From Murimonas intestini (GTDB taxonomy: Bacteria; Bacillota; Clostridia; Lachnospirales; Lachnospiraceae), in the NCBI RefSeq assembly GCF_024622195.1, contig NZ_JANKBI010000019.1, positions 58,665 to 122,664 on the forward strand: 64,000 nucleotides of DNA, written 5' to 3'. Under the pieces are notes generated by a model that was not told the DNA's origin, ran no database searches, and worked only from the letters and a program-made list of their open reading frames with translations. The position numbers and the translations under genes are program-made. Of the stretch, positions 17,820 to 25,181 are shown one piece after another. The stretch's first letter is position 1; each line of letters opens with the position of its first letter.

Positions 17820-19526
17820 CTATCTCTCCCTGATTGGTATGAAAATTTCTATATGTCCTCCCCGTCTGTTATTGGAAAAGGAAATTATAGCTTCTCCATG
17901 ATATAATATATCTAAACGCTGCTTTACATTACTGATTCCGATTTTTTGTCCCTGATACTCATCACCACACACAGAGCTATTCAGCCTCTTTAGGCTTTCT
18001 TCGCTAAACCCAGGTCCATTATCAGTGATTGACAGATTCAAACGCTGCTGCCCGTTTGTTATCATCATCCCTTTAATATGAACCTGTACCTGTTTTTCAC
18101 TAGTTATAATATGCTTTATAGAATTTTCAACAAATGTAAGCAGCAGCATGGGCGGTACCATATAGTCCTGAATATATATTGGAATATCAATTACTGCGCA
18201 GGGAGGAAGTTCCATGGTCATTCTCATTAATTCGATATAATCCCGTACACTTTCAACTTCCCTTCTCAGAGGTATTAAATGAAGACTATCCTGCATAACA
18301 TGCCTCCAGTAACTTGAAAATGCCAGAATCATCTGCTGGATCTTCTTATAACTCTGTTCTTCCGCCAATGCATACAGGTTTTTCAGACAGTTAATAAAAA
18401 AGTGCGGCCGCATCTGCACCTGATAATACTGCAGCCGGGCCTTCTGCACTGCCAGTTCATTTTCATAGCTTTCTATCTTATATTTATTTATCTGATTTAA
18501 CATACCATTAAAAGATTCACTGATCTGCGTAAATTCTTCAACCGGCTGTTTGCACTCCATTCTTAACTCCATATCGCCCTGCTTTATCCGCTCTATAGTC
18601 TGTACCATAGACTTCATGGGGGAAAAAATGTTCTGGCGCATGGATCTGTATGAAAAAGGCAGAAGCAGGGCTATCAATGCTGTCATACACAACAGTAGGC
18701 TCTGTGTCATGTCCAGAAACAGATGAGACTCCTCTTTCATTAAATACAGTACATTGATATCAAGAATCCCCAGTTCTTTGCGTACACTTCTATAATTTCC
18801 ATCTGATGCCACTAAAATATCTTTTTCTGAATTCTGAGTCAAAATCCGGGTCTCTTCTCTTGATAAATCTGTATAAAAGACATTCCCTGTTTCTCCTCCA
18901 TAAAATACATATTTTTCTTTTCCGACCAGGCTATTTTTAGCTATATTAGAAAATGATACGACAGAAGCACAGGAAACTCCTTTGTCAGCCTTTAGACGAA
19001 TCAGATAATACTGTTCACCTATTTGCTCTATATACATCCTATCCTCAGACCCACTTTGTATTTTTTTCATTAAATCTTTAAAGTAATAAATCAATTCTAT
19101 CTGTGTAATTTCTCCTACATTACTTCTGAATGCAGCCCCATAACACCCTCTTCCAGGATTAAATATAAATAATCCACTTACTGTCTTATTCGTTTGCAGA
19201 ATAGCTCTATACTTATCCAGAAGCTGCCTCTCGTAATCCTGTATCTCAATAGATGGAAGGTTCAACTGTAGCCGCTGATATTCTTTTCCATTTGAAGTTA
19301 TACTATTTAAAAATATATCTGCTCCTTCAATATCCTGAAAGATCTCGTTACTATACAGATCCAGAGTATGTACATTTGCTTCCTTTGTCCTTTCATTAAG
19401 GATATGAGCAGTATACCAGGTATAAATCCCCAGGAGGATTATCAGCGGAACAACAAATAAGAGGAACAGTTTTGATATCTTATTAGAAAGCCTTTTATTT
19501 TTATTAATTTTTTCGTTATTTTCCAT
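17820..19526 (-). CDS. YesM-type sensor histidine kinase
   Basis: A 568-residue membrane kinase. Order: membrane segment (about 20-40), extracellular sensor (about 45-265), second membrane segment, HAMP domain (about 295-350), then a His_kinase domain of the YesM/LytS type with phospho-acceptor His in QMRPHFFINCLKNLYAL and the N-box in FVENSIKHI. The start at 19526 has GAGG six bases upstream; a codon 12 bases earlier has no site. It heads the two-component pair and is preceded by a good leftward promoter. It presumably senses the ligand, or the liganded binding protein, of the downstream importer. Confidence 0.9.
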   Translation of the reverse strand: MENNEKINKNKRLSNKISKLFLLFVVPLIILLGIYTWYTAHILNERTKEANVHTLDLYSNEIFQDIEGADIFLNSITSNGKEYQRLQLNLPSIEIQDYERQLLDKYRAILQTNKTVSGLFIFNPGRGCYGAAFRSNVGEITQIELIYYFKDLMKKIQSGSEDRMYIEQIGEQYYLIRLKADKGVSCASVVSFSNIAKNSLVGKEKYVFYGGETGNVFYTDLSREETRILTQNSEKDILVASDGNYRSVRKELGILDINVLYLMKEESHLFLDMTQSLLLCMTALIALLLPFSYRSMRQNIFSPMKSMVQTIERIKQGDMELRMECKQPVEEFTQISESFNGMLNQINKYKIESYENELAVQKARLQYYQVQMRPHFFINCLKNLYALAEEQSYKKIQQMILAFSSYWRHVMQDSLHLIPLRREVESVRDYIELMRMTMELPPCAVIDIPIYIQDYMVPPMLLLTFVENSIKHIITSEKQVQVHIKGMMITNGQQRLNLSITDNGPGFSEESLKRLNSSVCGDEYQGQKIGISNVKQRLDILYHGEAIISFSNNRRGGHIEIFIPIRER

Positions 19527-19572
19527 AATTTTCCTCATTATTATTTATCTTTTAATTATATTTCTATTTTTA

Positions 19573-19601
19573 AATTTATAACCAAACCTTTTCTCTGTCA
19601 A
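19573..19601 (-). promoter_or_regulatory. Leftward promoter of the YesM/YesN genes
   Basis: TTGACA (complement of 19596-19601), a 17-base spacer, and TAAATT (complement of 19573-19578), about 45 bases before the kinase start codon. Confidence 0.6.
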
Positions 19602-19644
19602 GTATTAAAATAATCAGTTATTAACACTTTTAAATTTTCTTATT

Positions 19645-19680
19645 AAAAAAGGAAACCCAGATTTCATCCAGATTTCCTTT
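19645..19680 (-). terminator. Intrinsic terminator after the blaR1-like gene
   Basis: Leftward, AAAGGAAA (complement of 19673-19680) pairs with TTTCCTTT, and the stem runs into a T-run (complement of the A-run from 19645). It lies about 75 bases past the sensor stop codon and closes the exporter/blaI/blaR1 locus. Confidence 0.75.
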
Positions 19681-19753
19681 TAAAACTCTTATTTTATATA
19701 TATGCAAATAATCATAAGTCCTTTCAAAACCACACACATTCCCTGCCCCAAAA

Positions 19754-21412
19754 CTACTTATCTGAATACTTTTCCGCTATCTTCTCTTCCACCCCATTCA
19801 GAAGATCCTGCTCATAATTATCAGCTGCCACCCTATAGTCCTGCACTTTTTCCTCTGAAATAGTTTCGATTCCGGTGATCTGTCCGGAGGAATCCCTGAC
19901 TACTGATAAATTAACCGTGCCGTCCTCATCTGTCCAGAAAGCATTAAATACGCCTGCACTTTCATCAATAAATACTTTTACTCTCTGCCCTTTAAAATAC
20001 ATAATATTTACTTCTGAAATATAATCGATTCCGTAGGGTGAATATTGTTCAAATTTAGTTCCGCCTGACACTTCTTTGCTATTTATCTGCGCGGCTGCAT
20101 TTACCTCATTCTCATTGTTTACCTGAGCTGTACTATTAACATCAGCCCCGAAGAATGCAGACCTGTACTTTTGTGCAGCTTCCTCAGATATTGTATCCAC
20201 TCCTGTGATTTCCCCTAACGAATTGCGTGTTACTGCCAGATTGGCTGTCCCGGCTTCATCATAATAGAACGCTTCCCCATCAGAATGCTCATCTGCAAAA
20301 AGCCTTACATCCTGCCCATTATAAAGCAGTCTTTTACCGTCCTGTGAAATAGAAATCCCGTATGACGAATACTTTGCATATATGTCAGGATCCGGTAGGA
20401 ACTTACTGGCATAAGGGCCGTCAGGTGAAGTAACGATAGCCTCTTCAATGGCAGGGAGATTTTGGGAGACACTCTCTGCGGCAGCGGAAGTTCCAAATGT
20501 ACTTCCAATAACAGCTACTACAGCACAGGCTGCTGCCAGATTAAAAACTGTTGTCTTTTTAATTTTCATAATTGCCACAATCCTTTCTTCAATGGCGTTT
20601 CTGCTGAAATGGTTACACAGCGGGGTAAGCCCGCTTTTCTTTTCCTCCATGCCGATCAGTGTTAGTGCATAAGCGGATTTCACAGTCTCTCCAAATAAGC
20701 GCACTACTTTTTCATCGCAGGAAAGCTCAATATCCCGATTGGCCAATACATACATTACCCACACAAGAGGGTTAAACCAATGGATACACAGCGCCGCAGT
20801 CAGCAAAAACTTCGTCACTCCGTCAAAGCGCCGGATATGCACATACTCATGCGCAAGTACATATTTCAGTTTTTTTGTATCTGTCCAATCTGTCTGTGAC
20901 GGCATTAGAATAACAGGCCTCAATATGCCATAAGTGAGCGGAGCCGTAATCTTCTCCGTCTGACGGATCGAGACAGGCCGCCTGCACTTGTGCTCTGCCA
21001 ACCATTTTACAGTAAAATCATTTTCAGCGGGCCGGGATATCATAAACTGGCGGCGGCATCTGATATAAGCAATCGTAAAGTATAAAATACATAATGCCAG
21101 GCCAATGCCCCACACCCACATCCACGGTGAAATTCCTGCTGTAACTGTGACGGCAGGTGCTGCAGCATTTGTGGAAGACGGAAATATATTTAATATTGGA
21201 GTGCTTCCGGTCTGCCCGGCTTTTGGACGTACTGCCAGGGAATAGACACTTATCGGGGATGGCAGGGTAAATGGCACCAACAGCCGCAGCAGCACGATCC
21301 CCCATAAGGCAATAAATGTCTTTTTAGGTAAACGGTTGATGGCGATCGCCCGAATAACTGTTATAATAAAGATCATAACAGCAGCCGAAATACTCATTTG
21401 CAGCAGACTCAT
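19754..21412 (-). CDS. BlaR1/MecR1-like M56 metallopeptidase sensor with a duplicated, non-PBP outer module
   Basis: A 552-residue membrane protein. Four hydrophobic segments (about 5-22, 35-50, 95-115 and 287-303) surround a cytoplasmic zinc protease of family M56 with HEYVH at 188-192. In BlaR1 and MecR1 this protease inactivates the paired repressor. Here the outer part (about 310-552) is not a penicillin-binding domain: no SxxK/KTG set is seen. It holds two copies of a module of about 75 residues, each starting Y-S-x-Y-G-I and ending G-x-x-T-I-S-E-E (around 348-420 and 455-530), joined by an Asn/Ala-rich linker. The gene overlaps blaI by one base. The ligand is likely not a beta-lactam. 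Confidence 0.88.
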   Translation of the reverse strand: MSLLQMSISAAVMIFIITVIRAIAINRLPKKTFIALWGIVLLRLLVPFTLPSPISVYSLAVRPKAGQTGSTPILNIFPSSTNAAAPAVTVTAGISPWMWVWGIGLALCILYFTIAYIRCRRQFMISRPAENDFTVKWLAEHKCRRPVSIRQTEKITAPLTYGILRPVILMPSQTDWTDTKKLKYVLAHEYVHIRRFDGVTKFLLTAALCIHWFNPLVWVMYVLANRDIELSCDEKVVRLFGETVKSAYALTLIGMEEKKSGLTPLCNHFSRNAIEERIVAIMKIKKTTVFNLAAACAVVAVIGSTFGTSAAAESVSQNLPAIEEAIVTSPDGPYASKFLPDPDIYAKYSSYGISISQDGKRLLYNGQDVRLFADEHSDGEAFYYDEAGTANLAVTRNSLGEITGVDTISEEAAQKYRSAFFGADVNSTAQVNNENEVNAAAQINSKEVSGGTKFEQYSPYGIDYISEVNIMYFKGQRVKVFIDESAGVFNAFWTDEDGTVNLSVVRDSSGQITGIETISEEKVQDYRVAADNYEQDLLNGVEEKIAEKYSDK

Positions 21413-21780
21413 TATTCCTCACCCCCTAACTCTGAAACCATCTGTTTCAGTTTTTCTACCTGTACCTCTGACAGTTTTTTTCTGCCCAGCAGGGAAGCAA
21501 ACAGCTTCTCAACAGAACCATCGAAAACCTTGTGCAATAGTTCATCTGTCTCCTGCTCCTGCACCTGTTCCTGCAAAATCAGGGCATGACAGACAAAATT
21601 GGGGTCTTTTCGCTCTACAGCTCCTTTTTTGATACACCGTTTTAATAACGTATACGTAGTATTGACATTCCAGCCGTACCGCTCCTCCATCACATCCGCA
21701 ACATGCCTTGCCATTGAATCTCCCTCTTTCCAGAGAACATCCATGACCTTAATTTCGCTATCCACCAGTTTAATATCCAT
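21412..21780 (-). CDS. BlaI/MecI-like winged-helix repressor
   Basis: A 122-residue dimeric repressor of the BlaI/MecI family. The DNA-binding domain shows EIKVMDVLWKEG and NTTYTLLKRCIKKGAVER; the C-terminal helices (about 80-120) form the dimer interface, which is the region cut in the family when the M56 partner is activated. The ATG at 21780 has AGAGGTG six bases upstream; a GTG nine bases earlier is less likely. It overlaps the sensor gene by one base. Three copies of a family-like box surround its promoter, so autoregulation is very likely. The exporter genes lie directly upstream on the same strand. Confidence 0.9.
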   Translation of the reverse strand: MDIKLVDSEIKVMDVLWKEGDSMARHVADVMEERYGWNVNTTYTLLKRCIKKGAVERKDPNFVCHALILQEQVQEQETDELLHKVFDGSVEKLFASLLGRKKLSEVQVEKLKQMVSELGGEE

Positions 21781-21809
21781 CTGATTCACCTCTTTTCATT
21801 CTCCTTTAT

Positions 21810-21880
21810 AAGACAGGAGTAGTATTTCATACCTATATACTACTCCTGTCTTACGCAAATGTCAATACTACAATTGTCTT
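21810..21880 (-). promoter_or_regulatory. blaI promoter with three BlaI-type operator boxes
   Basis: Leftward promoter: TTGACA (complement of 21860-21865), 17-base spacer, TAGTAT (complement of 21837-21842). The box AAGACANNNGTAGT occurs three times: at 21810-21823 on the plus strand, and as complements at 21839-21852 and 21867-21880. Centres are 29 and 28 bases apart. The first two boxes form a perfect 17-base inverted repeat (21809-21825 and 21837-21853). One box overlaps the -10 and spacer, one abuts the -35, and one lies just past the start of transcription, a textbook arrangement for a repressor. Confidence 0.8.
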
Positions 21881-21940
21881 ATTTTTATCTTTATTTTCTC
21901 TTACTCATGTATCATGGTAAACAAATCTGATTACCGCGCT

Positions 21941-22951
21941 TTATTTCCAGCTCCTGTACAGCTTCGCGATAACTTCTTCAATAGGTGCTCTTTTAAGCTC
22001 CACATCCTCTATCCCGGACAGACACGACAACGCCTTCAGGATATCCTGCATGGAGGACTTTTCATGATTATATGCATATTCATAGACATTATCCTTTACT
22101 TCCTCAAGGGTCAGCCCAGGCAGTTCCTGCATCCCGGCCCCTGCATCTTCCGACACAGTCACTCTTACGCGGCCCAGGCCTCCCTGGACGCGCCTCAGCT
22201 CTTCAAAAGACCCGTCAAAGGCCAGATGTCCATGATCCAGGAGAATGATCCTTCTTGCCATCTCTTCCAGATCGTCCATATCATGGCTTGTAACCACGAT
22301 CGTGACTCCCCTCTCCTTATTTATTTTTTTCAGGAAAGTGATCATATCTCTTTTGGCCAGTACATCCAGCCCCAGCGTGGGTTCATCCAGGAACAGGACC
22401 TGGGGGGAATGCAGAAGCAGCATTCCCAGATCAGCCTTCATCCTCTGCCCCAGGCTCAGCTCCCTGGAAAATGTATGCAGAAGCTCTCCCAGATCCAGCA
22501 GCTCTGTGACCATGTCCAGATTTTCTTTATAAACGCTGTCCGGGATATTCCACACACTTTTTTTCCATTCAAAACTGGTTAGAACAGGCTGGTCCCACCA
22601 GAGCTCTGTCCTCTGCCCGAACAGGACTCCTATGCGGCGCATGAGCTCCAGGCGGCTGACAGAAGGATCCATTCCCAGGACCCGCACACTGCCCGATGTG
22701 GGTTTCAGTATACCTGATAATATTTTAATTGTAGTTGATTTTCCGGCTCCATTTGCGCCTGCGTAGGCTGCAAACTCTCCCTGCCTGACCTGAAGGCTCA
22801 GGCCTTCCAAAGCCTTGATCTCCTTTTTCTGGGGATGTATCAGATTCCTTAATATATCACGCACCTGTCCGGTACGCTGCCATTGTGAATATATTTTAGT
22901 GATATCAACGATGTCCAAAGCCAGAATATCTGGGGCAGCCATATTTTCCAT
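21941..22951 (-). CDS. ABC-2 type exporter ATP-binding protein
   Basis: A 336-residue ATPase of the group found with two ABC-2 membrane proteins (COG4586-like). Walker A is GANGAGKST near residue 68, the signature LSLGQRMKADLG near 165, Walker B VLFLDEPTLGLD near 185 and the switch His in VVTSHDMDDLEE. The N-terminal 30 residues with Q-W-Q-R and the C-terminal extension of about 80 residues are typical of the group. It overlaps the preceding membrane-protein gene by 47 bases. With the two membrane proteins it forms a complete exporter; linked substrates of such exporters include peptides and antibiotics. Confidence 0.92.
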   Translation of the reverse strand: MENMAAPDILALDIVDITKIYSQWQRTGQVRDILRNLIHPQKKEIKALEGLSLQVRQGEFAAYAGANGAGKSTTIKILSGILKPTSGSVRVLGMDPSVSRLELMRRIGVLFGQRTELWWDQPVLTSFEWKKSVWNIPDSVYKENLDMVTELLDLGELLHTFSRELSLGQRMKADLGMLLLHSPQVLFLDEPTLGLDVLAKRDMITFLKKINKERGVTIVVTSHDMDDLEEMARRIILLDHGHLAFDGSFEELRRVQGGLGRVRVTVSEDAGAGMQELPGLTLEEVKDNVYEYAYNHEKSSMQDILKALSCLSGIEDVELKRAPIEEVIAKLYRSWK

Positions 22952-23816
22952 AATAATTCATTCCTTTCTTAAATAACATACCGGCTGCTGCCATATAGAC
23001 AGCTGCCATAACTATAGTAAGTACCGGTAAAGGGCCAAACATGCCCGGAGCCTTTTCAAGCAGGGACAGGCTTGGCAGCCAGGCTGCAAGCCCCACCGGT
23101 GCAACAGTGCAGAAACAAGTCTTCCAGAATGCCGAAAGCCCTCCCAGCGGATAGCTTTTGAGCATATCAAAGGGACTGTGTGCGGTGGGGGCTATCTCCT
23201 CCGCCGCAGCTGGCGATACAAATGCCAGGCAGGAAACGATATAGACAAAAGCCAGGATCACTGCCGTGGATGCCGCTGTGCCGGCCAGAAATGAAAATAC
23301 CCACCATGGAGTCACCGCAACAGGCAGCCCGTACAGGGAATACACTGTCATGATAATTCCGCATACCAGCTTGCTTGAACCTGAAAACGGACAGAACCCG
23401 CATGTTGCCATCTGGATCCAGACAGGCACAGGCTGGATCATCCAGTGGTCCAGCTGTCCCCGCCCAATGACACGGCTGATATTGCCCATATTTTCTCCTG
23501 TAAAAAACAGATTAAAAATACCGTCTACGAAGATCCCATAGCTGAGCATAAACAATATCTCATTTCTGCTCATTCCTCCGAAACCTCCAAACTGCACGGA
23601 GAGCAGCAGGACTCCTGCCATAGCCGCCAGCGCACAGATGACATCTGTCACCATATACAGCAGGCAGTATTTTGTATCCCTGAGGAACCAGAGCAGGTCC
23701 AGCTTTGCGTATGTGCCATAAAGCCTCATCAGCGTGAAAAACCATCCCTTCTCTTTGCCGTATCTTATCTCCCCGGCAGTATTTTCTGTCTGATTATTTA
23801 TACTTCTATCCTCCAT
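22905..23816 (-). CDS. ABC-2 type exporter membrane protein (COG3694-like)
   Basis: A 303-residue protein with about six membrane segments, beginning after a cytoplasmic stretch of some 40 residues (first segment near YMVTDVICALAAMAGVLLL). The C-terminus GKYGCPRYSGFGHR matches the ending seen in this group. It overlaps the other membrane-protein gene by 11 bases and the ATPase gene by 47 bases, so the three are translationally coupled. It forms one half of the exporter channel. Confidence 0.88.
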   Translation of the reverse strand: MEDRSINNQTENTAGEIRYGKEKGWFFTLMRLYGTYAKLDLLWFLRDTKYCLLYMVTDVICALAAMAGVLLLSVQFGGFGGMSRNEILFMLSYGIFVDGIFNLFFTGENMGNISRVIGRGQLDHWMIQPVPVWIQMATCGFCPFSGSSKLVCGIIMTVYSLYGLPVAVTPWWVFSFLAGTAASTAVILAFVYIVSCLAFVSPAAAEEIAPTAHSPFDMLKSYPLGGLSAFWKTCFCTVAPVGLAAWLPSLSLLEKAPGMFGPLPVLTIVMAAVYMAAAGMLFKKGMNYYGKYGCPRYSGFGHR

Positions 23817-24606
23817 AAGAAATCATCCTTTCTTCACTTTTATGGAATATCCATAATGAGATCGGCCACAGCACAGCATTCCAAAACAGCTGCAGGCCGA
23901 TCAGATACAGGGGACTGCTGCCCGCGCCGCCCACATAGATGGACAGCGGAGCAGAAGCAATGGAACCTGTGGGAAGCCAGGACAGCAGCTGTCCCGCCCA
24001 GCCTGGCAGCATCGCAAACGGAATCAGCGCGCCTGTAAAGAGCTGTGTCAGCGCTTCCCTCACCATCTGTGCGGCCCAGCACCCGTTTTTCATACGGATC
24101 GCCATGGATGCATAAATAAAGTCCAGTGCAAATCCCAGCGAAGCACTGAGCGCCAGGCTGATAAGAAAAAACACCAGATTCCAGGCAGAGGCCGGCAGCG
24201 GGGATATCCCCAGCAAAGGAGAGATAAGCAGTACCGGAACAGAATAAAACAGAAATACCGGTATCCACCATCTCCCTATGGTCTCGGCGGCCAGCCCTCC
24301 AAGCACAGGACACGGCCTTAAGTATCTCCCTGTTATAGAGCCCTCCCAGAGCGCAGATGTGGCTGGTGTAATAATGTCCAGCTGCTGGCGGAATACAGAT
24401 GCCATCAAGGTATAAGTGAGAAGAACCGGCAGTGACATGCCGTCAGGCAGTACACTGCTCTCCCCGAATGAGCGCCATATCTGCACAAGCAGAATAAGCT
24501 GCAGAAAACGTACCAGGTATTCGCCCGCTACACTCAGCAGACCGCCGTCAAATACTCCCTTGGCACATATCCTGGCCGTAGCCGTATATTGTTGTAATCG
24601 TTTCAT
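23806..24606 (-). CDS. ABC-2 type exporter membrane protein (COG4587-like)
   Basis: A 266-residue protein with about six membrane segments. It starts MKRLQQYTATARICAKGVF and is the usual first membrane gene of this three-gene exporter type. ATG at 24606 has AAAGGATGA upstream. Between it and the small peptide gene lies an intrinsic terminator, so it is expressed by read-through from the peptide promoter or from an unseen weak promoter. Confidence 0.88.
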   Translation of the reverse strand: MKRLQQYTATARICAKGVFDGGLLSVAGEYLVRFLQLILLVQIWRSFGESSVLPDGMSLPVLLTYTLMASVFRQQLDIITPATSALWEGSITGRYLRPCPVLGGLAAETIGRWWIPVFLFYSVPVLLISPLLGISPLPASAWNLVFFLISLALSASLGFALDFIYASMAIRMKNGCWAAQMVREALTQLFTGALIPFAMLPGWAGQLLSWLPTGSIASAPLSIYVGGAGSSPLYLIGLQLFWNAVLWPISLWIFHKSEERMISYGG

Positions 24607-24636
24607 AAATTATCATCCTTTCCTAAAAATGAGCGC

Positions 24637-24672
24637 AAAAATGCCCGGTCGGCACCCTCGCCTACCGGGCAT
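24637..24672 (-). terminator. Intrinsic terminator between peptide gene and exporter genes
   Basis: Leftward, ATGCCCGGT (complement of 24664-24672) pairs with ACCGGGCAT (complement of 24641-24649) and is followed directly by TTTT and, slightly later, TTTTT. It lies 46 bases past the peptide stop and 35 bases before the exporter start. Placed so, it would give much peptide mRNA and little exporter mRNA, as in many peptide-precursor operons, or act as an attenuator. Confidence 0.8.
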
Positions 24673-24718
24673 GACTATACTTATGCTATTCTGTCAAAGC
24701 AGTCCGGATCCATCCAAT

Positions 24719-24877
24719 CTATATTGAAGACTCCACACTCTCAAAGGCAGGAAAAGCACATGTCATCCCGTAAAAAAGGGCGCAATACGACACGGAACAT
24801 GAAATTTTACCTGTCTGAGACGCTATATCTCCAATATTGTTCCACAATGTGGAATCCTTAAATGCTATATGGAACAT
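24719..24877 (-). CDS. 52-residue Ser/Thr/Cys-rich peptide, candidate exported peptide precursor
   Basis: A short gene with a near-perfect ribosome-binding site (AGGAGGTG, six bases before ATG at 24877) and a strong promoter about 110 bases upstream. The N-terminal half (MFHIAFKDSTLWNNIGDIAS) looks leader-like, with acidic residues and no signal peptide. The C-terminal half is rich in Ser, Thr, Cys and aromatics, with Cys27, Cys32 and Cys40 in SCSVSYCALFYGMTC. No double-glycine site is seen. It is followed by a terminator and a three-gene ABC-2 exporter. No modification enzyme is encoded nearby. I do not recognise the family. It could be a secreted signal or antimicrobial peptide, or a long regulatory leader peptide for the exporter. 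Confidence 0.65.
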   Translation of the reverse strand: MFHIAFKDSTLWNNIGDIASQTGKISCSVSYCALFYGMTCAFPAFESVESSI

Positions 24878-24991
24878 GTGCTTCACCTCCTATCATAATC
24901 TTATTTTTAATAACAGTACATCCCATCTCTTAACATCCCTGGCTTATTTCCTTGGGACGTCTGCTCTTTGCATATTGAGATATACCACTTT

Positions 24992-25020
24992 ACTGTATCC
25001 TATAAACATATTTTTGTCAA
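24992..25020 (-). promoter_or_regulatory. Leftward promoter of the peptide gene
   Basis: TTGACA (complement of 25015-25020), exactly 17 bases, then TACAGT (complement of 24992-24997). Transcription would start near 24985, leaving a leader of about 105 bases before the peptide gene. No AAGACANNNGTAGT box like those at the blaI promoter is seen here. Confidence 0.7.
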
Positions 25021-25181
25021 GAATTTTCGTTTATAGGCATAAATACTTTTTATTTTCTCAAATCGATATCCAATTTTCAAAATTCATGCTATGATAATAA
25101 GAACAGATACAGCTGCCCGTGAACCGGAAAGCTGCAGACAAATATATCCGCGCAGCGGAGATTAAAAAGGAGCTGAAATAT

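Noticed and set aside
21914..22582. Plus-strand open frame of 222 codons over the exporter ATPase gene
   Set aside because: It is antisense to a gene with all ABC ATPase motifs, has no family motif and no convincing ribosome-binding site.
23445..24038. Plus-strand open frame of 197 codons across the two exporter membrane genes
   Set aside because: It spans the junction of two well-supported membrane-protein genes on the other strand and its composition is that of an antisense shadow.
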